Origin: an uncultured cyanobacterium | GTDB taxonomy: Bacteria; Cyanobacteriota; Cyanobacteriia; Cyanobacteriales; Microcystaceae | Direction: 5' to 3' | Length of the DNA: 50,654 bases | Assembly (NCBI GenBank): GCA_903869185.1 | Contig: CAIPYC010000116.1 | Coordinates: 1-50,654 of the forward strand | In this document: positions 1-8,688 of the stretch, in pieces | Layout: the number at the start of each line of letters is the position of its first letter | Numbering within the stretch: position 1 is the first letter of the stretch | The notes under the pieces: model-generated | Told to the model about the DNA's origin: nothing | The model's input: the letters and a program-made list of their open reading frames with translations, nothing else | Database searches by the model: none | Translations under genes and position numbers: made by a program

Positions 1-1
1 G

Positions 2-385
2 GGCATAAGCCTGAATGCTTTCGGTACCTATACAAACGTCAACTTTGTAGGAAATCCAGGACTGCCGGGGGCGGGTATCAATGGGACAGGGCAAATCTGG
101 ACCTATGGCGGTGGTATTGCCTTTACTGATTTACTCAAAGAGGGAAGTGTCTTAGGGCTCTTTAGTGGCGTGCAACCTTATTTTGGCAATGTTAGTACTA
201 GTATTGCTTCTACTATTCAAGGATATACAACTTCAGTTCCCATTCAGGTTGAAGTCTTTTATAAGTACCCAGTTAACGATAATTTCTCTATTACTCCTGG
301 CTTTATTTGGCTGAGTAACCCAACTCAAACCATCAATAGTAACCCACAAATAATTGGAGTCTTAAGGGGTACTTTTAAGTTTTAA
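2..385 (+). CDS. C-terminal part of a cyanobacterial SLH/OprB-type porin (partial)
   Basis: The reading frame is open from the window edge to a TAA and encodes the last 127 residues of an outer-membrane beta-barrel. The frame alternates short hydrophobic strands with Gly/Asn/Thr turns. It ends in a stretch reading VFYKYPVNDNFSITPGFIWL, followed shortly by a final strand GVLRGTFKF with the terminal Phe typical of bacterial porins. This ending matches the cyanobacterial porins that carry an N-terminal SLH domain and an OprB-like barrel, which allow passive passage of small solutes or iron. The SLH part lies outside the window. The family call rests on the C-terminal signature; substrate cannot be judged. 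Confidence 0.75.
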   Translation, partial: GISLNAFGTYTNVNFVGNPGLPGAGINGTGQIWTYGGGIAFTDLLKEGSVLGLFSGVQPYFGNVSTSIASTIQGYTTSVPIQVEVFYKYPVNDNFSITPGFIWLSNPTQTINSNPQIIGVLRGTFKF

Positions 386-402
386 TTGCTCTATATGAAA
401 AA

Positions 403-424
403 ACACCCAACAAGGAATGGGTGT
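403..424 (-). terminator. Intrinsic terminator for the exported-protein gene, possibly bidirectional
   Basis: A 7-bp stem (ACACCCA at 403-409 with TGGGTGT at 418-424) closes an 8-base loop. On the minus strand it is followed by a run of six T, so it fits a rho-independent terminator about 50 bases past the stop of the minus-strand gene. It also sits just after the plus-strand porin gene and may serve both, although the plus side lacks a clear T-run. Confidence 0.7.
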
Positions 425-475
425 ATTAATAAAAATTAGATATATTGGATATATCTATTCTAAAAAAAATTATTA

Positions 476-1090
476 CTAGCTAGCAAAGGCTTTGTAAAGA
501 CCTGCAGCAGTGCTGGAGATTTTGTTGAAGTTGTCAATGTTGCCTTTGATGCTGTCGAAGAAACCAGCTACATTGTTGACATCAACTGATTTAGTATCTT
601 TAGCGATAGAAGCAAGAGCATTGGCAATGCCATTGTATGCATCTTTATCGGTAGAGAGTTTGCTGTTGAACTCTTTGGTAGCTGAAGAGACCAATTTTTC
701 TAGAGAACCTTTGAATTCATCACCGTATTTGTCTGTTTTGTTGGCCAGTTCACTGAAAGAGTTGGCATATTTGACGATATTGTCTTGGCTCTTGGCAATA
801 GATTGAAGAATTCTCTTTCTTTCTTGGGGTTTGAGCTTAGAATCGCTAGCTCTTTCTAATTGAGCGGATAGTTCCTTGATCAATTTATCTGCGTTACCGT
901 AGCCTTCTTCAAAAACGGTCTTGGAGTTTTTGTTGTAATTATCGAATACTGAGCTCAGGAAAGTTTTACCAGCTTGGGTTACGATATCGCCCAATACATC
1001 AGCGTTTGCTGATTTAACAGTTACGCTTGCGAACATTAAAAGCGTTACAGTGCAAACAGCTAATACTTTCTTGAATTGTCTAAATTCCAT
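476..1090 (-). CDS. Small exported helical protein of unknown function
   Basis: 204 residues. The N-terminus is a textbook signal peptide: basic start (FRQFKK), hydrophobic core and an AxA-like cleavage site around SANA|DV, so the mature protein should be periplasmic or exported. The rest is rich in Lys, Asp, Ser and Ala with heptad-like spacing and reads as helical throughout; there are no mature-region cysteines and no motif I recognise. The start at 1090 is preferred because AAGGAG (1101-1106, minus strand) is 10 bases upstream; an ATG three codons earlier (1099) would sit only one base from it. A strong ribosome site and a dedicated terminator suggest good expression. The family is not recognised and no function is assigned. 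Confidence 0.75.
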   Translation of the reverse strand: MEFRQFKKVLAVCTVTLLMFASVTVKSANADVLGDIVTQAGKTFLSSVFDNYNKNSKTVFEEGYGNADKLIKELSAQLERASDSKLKPQERKRILQSIAKSQDNIVKYANSFSELANKTDKYGDEFKGSLEKLVSSATKEFNSKLSTDKDAYNGIANALASIAKDTKSVDVNNVAGFFDSIKGNIDNFNKISSTAAGLYKAFAS

Positions 1091-1266
1091 GGAATACATA
1101 CTCCTTAATTTTCATTTAAATTGTATGTTCTGAAGTCATCTTCAAAGCTACAATGTAGCAAATCTAACATATTTGGCTATTAAATTTGGAATAATCTTCA
1201 TTTTTTTTTAATATTCAAACAATTTCTTAGATCATGTATTTTTTCCTGTGAGTCTTTGGTCAAGGA

Positions 1267-1293
1267 TTGAGATGAGCTCAAAATTCTTATAAT
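1267..1293 (+). promoter_or_regulatory. Possible promoter of ffh
   Basis: TTGAGA (1267-1272) and TATAAT (1288-1293) lie 15 bases apart, upstream of the ffh ATG at 1328. The -10 is inside a 12-base palindrome, TTATAATTATAA. The spacing is shorter than the usual 17, so this is tentative. Confidence 0.35.
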
Positions 1294-1327
1294 TATAAGG
1301 ACAAGTAGAAAAAAATTAATTCATACA

Positions 1328-2773
1328 ATGTTTGACGCTCTCGCTGATAGATTAGAAGATGCCTGGAAAAAACTGCGTGGTCAGGATAAAATTTCCAAAG
1401 CCAATATTCAAGAGGTCTTGACAGAAGTCCGTCGCGCCCTTTTGGCAGCTGATGTCAACCTCCAGGTAGTCAAGAATTTTATTGCCCAAGTAGAGGAAAA
1501 GGCACTTGGCGCTGAGGTGATATCTGGAGTTAATCCCGGGCAGCAGTTCATTAGAATTGTCTACGATGAGCTTGTACTGGTAATGGGAGAGAGTAATAGT
1601 TCTCTCAATCAGTCTGATAAGGCGCCGACGGTGATTCTGATGGCAGGTCTACAGGGAACTGGTAAAACCACTGCTACTGCCAAATTAGCTCTATATCTTC
1701 GCAAACAACAACGAACCTGCCTGATGGTTGCCACTGACATCTACCGGCCAGCTGCCATTGATCAGCTCATTACCTTGGGTCAACAGATAGAGGTACCGGT
1801 CTTTGAAATGGGGACAACTGCAAATCCCGTAGAAATCGCCCGTCAGGGTTTAGCCAAGGCTATAGAGATGGGGGTAGATACGGTCATTGTCGATACGGCA
1901 GGCCGACTCCAGATTGATCCTGAGATGATGGCCGAATTAGCTAGTATTAAAAAAACAATACAGCCAATTGAAACTCTTTTGGTAGTTGATGCGATGACCG
2001 GGCAAGAGGCCGCCAACTTGACTAGAACCTTCGAAGAAGAGATTGGAATTACTGGTGCAATTTTAACCAAACTAGATGGGGATACCAGGGGAGGAGCCGC
2101 GCTTTCTGTGCGTCAGGTTTCTGGCAAACCTATCAAATTTGTTGGGGTTGGTGAGAAAGTCGAAGCTTTAGAGCCTTTCTATCCAGACCGGATGGCCTCT
2201 AGGATTCTCAACATGGGGGATGTTCTAACCTTGGTAGAGAAGGCGCAAGAGGCAATTGATATAGCTGATGTTGAGAAGATACAAGCCAAAATGATGTCGG
2301 CTAAATTTGACTTTACAGATTTTCTCAAACAGATGAAACTACTAAAGAACATGGGATCTCTCGGTAGTTTTATCAAGATGATTCCAGGAATGAACAAGCT
2401 AAGCAATCTGGATCTCGAAAAGGGAGAAAAAGAACTAAAACGTACTGAAGCTATGATCAACTCAATGACACTACAAGAGCGCTCTAATCCAGATATACTG
2501 GCAAAATCACCTAATCGTCGACGTCGCATCGCCAAAGGTTCCGGTCTTAAAGAAGAGGATGTTACCAAATTAATCACCAACTTTACCAGAATGCGTTCTA
2601 TGATGCAGCAGATGACCACTGGTGGTATGCCATCAATGGCAGGCGGACTTGGTGGTATGTTTGGCGGCGGTGAACAATCTCTTCCAAGACCAGGCTTTAG
2701 AGGCTATAGTGGCGGATCACAGCCCAAGAAAAGTAAACCTAAGAAAAAGAAAAAAGGCTTCGGGGATTTTTAG
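1328..2773 (+). CDS. ffh: Signal recognition particle protein Ffh (SRP54)
   Basis: 481 residues, a full-length Ffh. It binds 4.5S/SRP RNA and signal sequences on ribosomes and delivers nascent membrane and secreted proteins to FtsY in a GTP-dependent cycle. An N-terminal four-helix bundle (about 1-90) precedes the GTPase domain with GLQGTGKTT (107-115), DTAGR (189-193) and TKLDGD (247-252). The methionine-rich M domain follows from about residue 300, including the RNA-binding RRRRIAKGSG segment. The C-terminus is Gly/Met-rich and ends in a strongly basic lysine tail before GFGDF, a form common in cyanobacteria. Its stop overlaps the stop region of the convergent ureF by four bases. The gene appears intact. 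Confidence 0.97.
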   Translation: MFDALADRLEDAWKKLRGQDKISKANIQEVLTEVRRALLAADVNLQVVKNFIAQVEEKALGAEVISGVNPGQQFIRIVYDELVLVMGESNSSLNQSDKAPTVILMAGLQGTGKTTATAKLALYLRKQQRTCLMVATDIYRPAAIDQLITLGQQIEVPVFEMGTTANPVEIARQGLAKAIEMGVDTVIVDTAGRLQIDPEMMAELASIKKTIQPIETLLVVDAMTGQEAANLTRTFEEEIGITGAILTKLDGDTRGGAALSVRQVSGKPIKFVGVGEKVEALEPFYPDRMASRILNMGDVLTLVEKAQEAIDIADVEKIQAKMMSAKFDFTDFLKQMKLLKNMGSLGSFIKMIPGMNKLSNLDLEKGEKELKRTEAMINSMTLQERSNPDILAKSPNRRRRIAKGSGLKEEDVTKLITNFTRMRSMMQQMTTGGMPSMAGGLGGMFGGGEQSLPRPGFRGYSGGSQPKKSKPKKKKKGFGDF

Positions 2774-3453
2774 CTTCTAAATAGCCGACTATAGAGATTA
2801 GCATGTTGCATGCTGGCTAGGCTCAATCCCCAACTGCAACTATAGGGTAGATCTTCTTCTTCGTTTTCCAAGCTTGAAATAGATTGGGCAGTATCAATTA
2901 GGACTGGAGCAAGGGAGAGTAATATTTTTTGAGCCTGACTTTGTCCTAAGGGGATCAATTTGAGTCCCGCCCCCACCAAATTATTGGTCCAACTATGCAG
3001 ATATCCTAAGATGGTATCTTCTAGGGGAATTTGCCAATGGGCGGCCAGCACTCCAAAAACCAGAGCAAAATTAACGTCTTCCTCTCCTAGGCGATCTCTT
3101 AGCTTCTTGCTCAGACTTGGTTCAAGAATATTAATCAGGTGTAACAGTGAAAAGCCCATCTGGTGAGATTGTTCTCTTAATTCTTGAGTTTCTCTTATAG
3201 CAGATAACCAACTGTTCCAATAGTCTAGTTCAATGTCTTTGTCTTTATAGATTTTGGATATTAAAGCAACATCTATACGGATTGATCCCCACTTTAGTTC
3301 ACCGGCAATCCATTGCTCAAGAGTAAGGGCATCATAAATTATTTCTTGATTGACCAGTGTTTCTATAGCTTCAGAATAACTATAGGCTCCCACTGGCAAA
3401 CTGGGACTAGTTAATTGCAAAAGATAAAGTAAGGTTGCCACAGCGACCCCCAT
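2770..3453 (-). CDS. ureF: Urease accessory protein UreF
   Basis: 227 residues from the first ATG. UreF works with UreD and UreG to load nickel and CO2 into the urease active site. The diagnostic N-terminal motif, LLQLTSPSLPVGAYSYSEAI, is present, as is the helical UreF body. The open frame continues 11 codons upstream to a TTG (3486), but the ATG at 3453 puts the conserved LLQL segment at the expected distance from the start; I see no clear ribosome site for either. No other urease subunit or accessory gene is nearby, and scattered urease genes are usual in cyanobacteria. It implies that the genome uses urea, in line with UrtA at 35.3 kb. Confidence 0.9.
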   Translation of the reverse strand: MGVAVATLLYLLQLTSPSLPVGAYSYSEAIETLVNQEIIYDALTLEQWIAGELKWGSIRIDVALISKIYKDKDIELDYWNSWLSAIRETQELREQSHQMGFSLLHLINILEPSLSKKLRDRLGEEDVNFALVFGVLAAHWQIPLEDTILGYLHSWTNNLVGAGLKLIPLGQSQAQKILLSLAPVLIDTAQSISSLENEEEDLPYSCSWGLSLASMQHANLYSRLFRS

Positions 3454-3533
3454 GGCGATTATTGATATAGTTAATAATGCACTCAAAAGCGACGCCTTGC
3501 CTGCAAGAAACTGAAGCTGTATAGGTTTATTGA

Positions 3534-3710
3534 ATTTATAGACACTTTTGTTCTAATGCTTCAAGTGCTTACCATCGCAATTCCAAGTGGGAAACTATTG
3601 AAGCGACAATTGAGAGTACTCAAAGCCAACGAGTACGGCAAGGTCATTTTACTTTTTACGGTATTTCAGGTCACTATAGCCTGGCTCTCAAGCATTACCT
3701 TTGCCTGTAA
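3534..3710 (+). pseudogene. Possible remnant of a group II intron maturase C-terminus
   Basis: The plus frame between a TGA at 3531 and a TAA at 3708 reads through RVRQGHFTFYGISGHYSLAL. Group II intron reverse transcriptases carry a similar element near their C-terminus (roughly GHxxYYGIxGN...L). There is no start codon, no upstream RT domain and no intron RNA structure that I can see, so at most this is a scrap. It overlaps the last 45 bases of the PPK2 gene on the other strand. This is judged by eye from one motif and could be coincidence. Confidence 0.3.
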
Positions 3711-4607
3711 AAGTTCTTGGTGTTTTTCTTCGCTGACTTTTGGATAATGCAGATTCAGTTCCTTCAAGCGAGTGTAAATAATCCCAGCTACAACAAGGCG
3801 AGTAAACCATTTGTGATCAGCTGGAATAACGTGCCAGGGTGCCCATTCTGTGCTGGTATGATTAAACATATCTTCATAGGCGGACATGTAGTCATCCCAA
3901 AAAGTGCGCTCCTTTGCATCATTAACAGAGAACTTCCAGTTTTTTTCAGGAATTTCAATCCGTTCTAAAAAACGTTTTCTCTGCTCTTCTTTAGACACAT
4001 TTAGGAAAAACTTAAGGATAACGATCCCGTTGTTGACCAGATATTTCTCGAAGTTGTTGATTTCCTCAAACCTATTTTTCCAAATGTGTTTGGTTATCAA
4101 ACTAGGCGGGAGTTGTCGCTGATCTAGAATTTCTGGATGGACTCGGGTTACCAGGACTTCCTCATAATAAGAGCGATTGAAAATTCCAATCCGTCCTCGT
4201 TCTGGTAGGGCTTTGAAACATCGCCATAAATAGCCATGCTCTAGTTCTTCTGCAGAGGGAGTCTTGAAGCTATAGACCTGGCAACCTTGGGGGTTGATCC
4301 CAGACATAACGTGTTTGATTATGCTGTCTTTACCGGCAGCATCCATTGCCTGTAAAATAATTAGCAATCCATAGGTATTTTGAGCATAAAGAATATCCTG
4401 ATACTTTGCTAAGGCTTCTATTCCTTCGGACAATTCATTCTCAGCTTCCGATTTCTTCAGATAACTTGCTTTGTAAGCTGGGTCGTAGTCTTGGACAAGA
4501 GAAATTTTCTGTCCTGGTGGAACAACAAAGGGACGAATAAAATCTACAAGTCTCTTAATGGGAAATGGATTCAAGGATGAATCAGTCTGATTGTGATGAC
4601 CAGCCAT
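3666..4607 (-). CDS. Polyphosphate kinase 2 family protein (polyphosphate:nucleotide phosphotransferase)
   Basis: 313 residues, single PPK2 domain. Such enzymes move phosphate between polyphosphate and nucleotides (AMP/ADP/GDP), so they can regenerate ATP from stored polyphosphate. The Walker A-like element QAMDAAGKDS (86-95), the FNRSYYEEV block (143-151, Walker B region) and a lid with conserved basic residues (RKRFLERI) are all present. The N-terminal segment PPGQKISLVQDYDP resembles the class that phosphorylates AMP as well as ADP, but the class is not certain. GGAG sits 10 bases before the ATG. It lies upstream of nothing on its strand and follows the aldolase/phosphoketolase genes in the same direction, suggesting an energy-metabolism cluster. 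Confidence 0.9.
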   Translation of the reverse strand: MAGHHNQTDSSLNPFPIKRLVDFIRPFVVPPGQKISLVQDYDPAYKASYLKKSEAENELSEGIEALAKYQDILYAQNTYGLLIILQAMDAAGKDSIIKHVMSGINPQGCQVYSFKTPSAEELEHGYLWRCFKALPERGRIGIFNRSYYEEVLVTRVHPEILDQRQLPPSLITKHIWKNRFEEINNFEKYLVNNGIVILKFFLNVSKEEQRKRFLERIEIPEKNWKFSVNDAKERTFWDDYMSAYEDMFNHTSTEWAPWHVIPADHKWFTRLVVAGIIYTRLKELNLHYPKVSEEKHQELLQAKVMLESQAIVT

Positions 4608-4715
4608 AATTTCAACTCTCCGATATTTTTAGATCTTCTGTATCACGAACTCAACTGTCATGCGCTCACCGCGCTTTGAATCGTCGGTAAAGAGCTTGTC
4701 ATACTGCGAGTGTAG

Positions 4716-5738
4716 TCACAAATACACGATCTCCAAACTATCCATCGCAGCATGGTTCAACTTGGCTCGATGATATAGAGCTTGCTGTGCCGCTAGAACA
4801 TTAGTCTCCTCGCCTTGCCAAATCTCCAAAGCGGGTTGTTGGATGGCGCGTGCAAATGAAAATGCCAATACCCAAGGTAATTTCGATTTGAATCTAATAT
4901 TCATGGCATTCAAACGGGCTGAGGCCAGTTCACCAGATTGACCACCGGATAAGAAGGCAATTCCTGGAACGGCGGCAGGAACGGATCTCAATAGACATTT
5001 CACAGTGGCATCGGCCACCTCAGATAATCCAGCTTGATTGGGGCAGGCCAATCCTGGAAGAACCATATTCGGCTTCAAGATCAATCCCTCTAGCGTTACC
5101 TTTTATATGTAGAGCTGATTAAAGACCATTTGCAGGACTTCTTCTGTGACCTTGTAGCAACGCTCTATAGTGTGCTTGCCTTCCATCAGTACTTCCGGCT
5201 CGACAATGGTTACCAGTCCAGCTTCCTGGCACAAAGCGGCATAGCGAGCTAACGACTGAGCATTAGCCTCAAGGCAACCCCTGCTGGGAATACCATCGCC
5301 TAAAGTAATCACCGCTCGCCACTTAGCAAAACGGGCACCCATTTGAGAATATTTAGCTAGACGGTCGCGCAAGGAGTCCAGACCTTCAGTGATTTTCTCT
5401 CCGGGATGACCTGCCATGTTCTTTGCACCAATATCAACTTTGATACCGGGAATGATCCCTGCATCGGTAATGACTTGAATAAATGGAGTACTATCTTTCT
5501 TGTGCTGGCGGATCGTCTCGTCATAGAGGATCACGCCATTAATGCACTCACCTAGACCTGGCGTGGTCACAATCAACTCTCGATAGGCTCGGCGGAACTC
5601 CTCAGTTTGGGGAATCCCCAGCTTAGCAAATCGTTTGTTGCAGGTTACATTGCTTTCATCCATCGCCAGGAGTCCTTTATCGTCAGCAACCATCGCCTTG
5701 GCAGTGGCTATAAGTTGATTTAATCTTTGCGTATCCAT
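4716..5738 (-). pseudogene. Class I fructose-bisphosphate aldolase interrupted by one in-frame TAA
   Basis: Two halves in the same frame together give about 340 codons of class I aldolase (fructose 1,6-bisphosphate to glyceraldehyde 3-phosphate plus dihydroxyacetone phosphate). The N-terminal half starts MDTQRLNQLIATAKAMV and includes GLLAMDESN; the C-terminal half includes ILKPNMVLPG and SGGQSGELASARLNAMN. The halves are split by a single TAA at 5103-5105, in the conserved stretch NQLY-I-stop-KVTLEG. There is no frameshift. The Schiff-base lysine of the family (the Lys in ILKPNMV) lies after the stop, so the 211-residue truncated product should be inactive unless the stop is read through. 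The C-terminus is also slightly short and odd after the HRAKLN region. A CAA-to-TAA change is the likely origin; a sequencing error is the alternative. Confidence 0.85.
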
Positions 5739-5806
5739 GTATGATTTCTTTAAATTAAAATTTATTTATCTTATTGAATGGACATCTTTGACTCCTTGGC
5801 ATCGTT

Positions 5807-8221
5807 TTAGTTAAGTACAGGGGTTTTTTCTACTAAAAGGCTCTCTATAGGCGTCACATCCGAACTCCACTTCCAGTTGCGAATTTCCGGCAAATCTTCT
5901 CCGTGCTTTTCAATGTAGTGCTTGTGATCAATGAGCTTGTCCTGCATCATCTGTTTTAGATAAGACCCCTTGGTGCCCAGATGCGGCAAGCGGTCCACCA
6001 CATCTTGCACCAAATGAAAGCGGTCTAGGTCATTTTGTACCCTAATATCAAAGGACGTTGTGATGGTGCCCTCTTCCTTGTAGCCTCGGACGTGAAGATT
6101 CCGATTCGTTCGGCGATAGGTGAGTTGATGGACTAGTGATGAATAGCCATGGAAGCCGAAGATGATATGCTTGTCCTTTGTGAAAAGCGAATCGTACTCC
6201 TCTTCGCTCAGACCGTGAGGGTGCTCGCTCTGAGACTGTAACTTCATAAGATCTACTACATTGATCACTCGGATTTTCAAATCGCTTAGATGCTGACGCA
6301 GAATGGAAACGGCTGCTAAAATCTCTAACGTAGGCGTGTCGCCGCAACAGGCCATCACCACATCCGGCTCAGATTCTTGATCATTGCTAGCCCATCGCCA
6401 GATACCAATTCCTTCAGTACAATGTATAATCGCTGCATCCATGGTTAACCATTGTGGGAGGGCATGCTTTCCCGCCACCACTACATTGACATAGTGTCTG
6501 CTGCGTAGACAGTGGTCAAAGACTGACAATAGGCAATTGGCATCAGGCGGCAGATAAACGCGCACAATATCCGCCTTTTTACTGATGACATGGTTAAGGA
6601 AACCAGGATCTTGATGCGTGAAGCCATTGTGATCCTGCTGCCAGACGTGGGAGGCCAGTAGATAGTTCAGAGAAGCAATCTTCCGACGCCAGGGCAGTTC
6701 TAACGTTACCTTTAACCACTTGGCGTGCTGGCTGAACATCGAATCAACGATCCGAATAAAGGCTTCATAGCTATTGAATAGACCATGCCGCCCTGTCAAC
6801 AAATAACCTTCCAACCAACCCTCGCATTGATGCTCGCTCAGCATAGAGTCCAAAACTTGTCCTTCTGGCGCAAGAAATTCATCATTCTTTTCTTCCCGTC
6901 CTTCCCACTGACGATTAGTAACTTCAAAAACTGCGCCCAAAAGATTTGAAAGCGTTTCATCGGGTCCAAATATCCTAAAATTATGCTGCTCTTGATTCAG
7001 CTTGGCAAGATCACGTAAAAATTGCCCCAGCACTAGTGTATCTTGAGCGCTAACGGCACCAGGCGATGGTATATTCACTGCGTAAACCTGGAAATCCGGC
7101 ATTTTTAAGTTCCGTAGCAAAATACCACCGTTGGTGTGAGGATTGGATCCCATTCGCCGGTCGCCCTTGGGCGCTAACTCAGCTAATTCTCCTATGAGTC
7201 GACCATTTTCATCAAACAGTTCTTGTGCTTTGTAGCTTTTCATCCATCTTTCTAACTGCTGGACATGTTCAGGATGCTCGGAATTCACTAATATCGGTAC
7301 TTGGTGAGCTCGGAAGGTTCCCTCAATCGGCAGTCCATCGATGAATTTGGGTCCTGTCCAGCCCTTGGGCGACCTGAGAACAATCATCGGCCATCGCGGC
7401 CGATGATTGTCGTTTTTATTTCGCGCATTACTTTGAATTTGTCGAATTTCTTCAATAGCTTTTTCTAAGACAGAGGCCATTAATTGATGCATCTTTTCAG
7501 GCTCATCACCTTCTACAAAGTAGGGTATCCAACCGCATCCTCGAAAAAATTGCTCCAATTCTTCATGCTCGATGCGTGCCAGGACGGTCGGGTTGCTTAT
7601 CTTGTAGCCATTTAGGTGCAGGATCGGTAGAACAGCTCCATCAGTAATAGGGTTGAGAAACTTGTTGGAGTGCCAGGCAGTTGCCAAAGGTCCGGTCTCT
7701 GCTTCACCATCGCCAACAACGCAGGCAACGATCAAGTCTGGATTGTCAAAAGCCGCTCCAAAGGCATGACTGAGCGAATATCCCAGCTCGCCACCTTCGT
7801 GGATCGAACCTGGAGTAGAAGGTGCAACATGGCTGGAAATCCCACCGGGAAATGAGAATTGTGTAAAGAGCTTTTTTAATCCAGCTTCATCTTGGCTGAT
7901 ATTAGGATAAATCTCACTATAAGTACCTTCAAGATATGTATTGCCCACCAGTGCAGGTCCACCATGTCCGGGACCCGCGATGTAGAACATATCTAAGTTG
8001 TACTTTTTAATAACCCGGTTTAAATGAACATAGATAAAATTTTGTCCTGGCGTTGTACCCCAATGTCCAACCACAAGAGGCTTTACATGAGATAGCTGGA
8101 GTGGCTCTTTTAACAAGGGATTGTCATAAAGATAAATTTGTCCGACCGAAAGATAGTTCGCTGCTCGCCAATAGGCATCCATCAAATGGAGCATTTTTGG
8201 GGAAAGCGTATTTGTTTTCAT
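5807..8221 (-). CDS. xfp: Xylulose-5-phosphate/fructose-6-phosphate phosphoketolase
   Basis: 804 residues, normal full length. This cytosolic thiamine-diphosphate enzyme cleaves xylulose 5-phosphate or fructose 6-phosphate with phosphate to acetyl phosphate plus a triose or tetrose phosphate. Family blocks visible: [11 protein letters not shown] (52-62), [20 protein letters not shown] (81-100), the TPP motif GDGEAETGP (170-178), and downstream [27 protein letters not shown] and HQDPGFL. GGAG lies 9 bases before the ATG. It is followed at about 70 bases by the broken aldolase, and then PPK2, all on the minus strand. A phosphoketolase shunt next to a dead aldolase suggests that carbon could reach acetyl phosphate without that copy of the aldolase. 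Confidence 0.95.
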   Translation of the reverse strand: MKTNTLSPKMLHLMDAYWRAANYLSVGQIYLYDNPLLKEPLQLSHVKPLVVGHWGTTPGQNFIYVHLNRVIKKYNLDMFYIAGPGHGGPALVGNTYLEGTYSEIYPNISQDEAGLKKLFTQFSFPGGISSHVAPSTPGSIHEGGELGYSLSHAFGAAFDNPDLIVACVVGDGEAETGPLATAWHSNKFLNPITDGAVLPILHLNGYKISNPTVLARIEHEELEQFFRGCGWIPYFVEGDEPEKMHQLMASVLEKAIEEIRQIQSNARNKNDNHRPRWPMIVLRSPKGWTGPKFIDGLPIEGTFRAHQVPILVNSEHPEHVQQLERWMKSYKAQELFDENGRLIGELAELAPKGDRRMGSNPHTNGGILLRNLKMPDFQVYAVNIPSPGAVSAQDTLVLGQFLRDLAKLNQEQHNFRIFGPDETLSNLLGAVFEVTNRQWEGREEKNDEFLAPEGQVLDSMLSEHQCEGWLEGYLLTGRHGLFNSYEAFIRIVDSMFSQHAKWLKVTLELPWRRKIASLNYLLASHVWQQDHNGFTHQDPGFLNHVISKKADIVRVYLPPDANCLLSVFDHCLRSRHYVNVVVAGKHALPQWLTMDAAIIHCTEGIGIWRWASNDQESEPDVVMACCGDTPTLEILAAVSILRQHLSDLKIRVINVVDLMKLQSQSEHPHGLSEEEYDSLFTKDKHIIFGFHGYSSLVHQLTYRRTNRNLHVRGYKEEGTITTSFDIRVQNDLDRFHLVQDVVDRLPHLGTKGSYLKQMMQDKLIDHKHYIEKHGEDLPEIRNWKWSSDVTPIESLLVEKTPVLN

Positions 8222-8688
8222 GTGTCAACTCTCCATATCTTGTACATATCTTGTATGCAAATTCTAAATTTTCTGGATTACTCATCATTAAAAATGAATA
8301 GCTTATATAATAGATATATGATTACATAGGAGTATCTTAAATAATGTCTATTTAAGTGTTTTAAATGTTTGAGTTGTATAAAAATATATTAAATATTTAC
8401 TCTTACTAAAAAATAGCTGACAATTGGATATAATCCTAGCTATAGGAATCATAGGCTTTACCATCTACATTGATAAAGAGAGATTTTGGGTAGTCTCTAG
8501 TTAACTCAATAGATTAATTAATATAGAACAAATATCAAAGCCCAAGTGTAATTTCAATCTTGAGTGTTACCTTCTTTTGAACCACGCCCAAAAGCTTCTG
8601 CAAACAATTCAGGAAAACCGTCTATGGATCAGAAATTTATTATTGATAACTGAAAAATTTAATTCGATCTTTATTCTGAAGAAAAACT
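8222..8688. other. 467-base divergent spacer between phosphoketolase and GH65 genes
   Basis: AT-rich and without a convincing gene. It holds a pair of direct repeats next to the phosphoketolase start (listed separately), a TATAAT at 8429-8434 followed by the inverted repeat TCCTA/TAGGA (8434-8438, 8443-8447), and many short A/T runs. No good -35 box sits at the right distance from the TATAAT. Promoters for both flanking genes must lie here, but I cannot place them firmly. Confidence 0.4.
8235..8255. repeat. Two direct copies of ATATCTTGTA, 11-bp period
   Basis: ATATCTTGTA occurs at 8235-8244 and 8246-8255, separated by one base, so the copies recur every 11 bp (one helical turn). They lie directly upstream of the phosphoketolase ribosome site. 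They could be half-sites for a regulator, but this is not demonstrated. Confidence 0.6.

Noticed and set aside
4630-4715. Open frame continuing after the aldolase TGA (about 27 codons containing a DKLFTDDSKRGERM-like segment)
   Set aside because: In frame with the aldolase but not aldolase-like; no recognisable homology and too short to call a gene.
5103-5105. Genome-wide stop-codon recoding as the explanation of the in-frame TAA and the slipin TAG
   Set aside because: TAA, TAG and TGA all end intact genes in this window (for example raf1 ends in TAA, urtA in TAG), so the code is standard and these are lesions.
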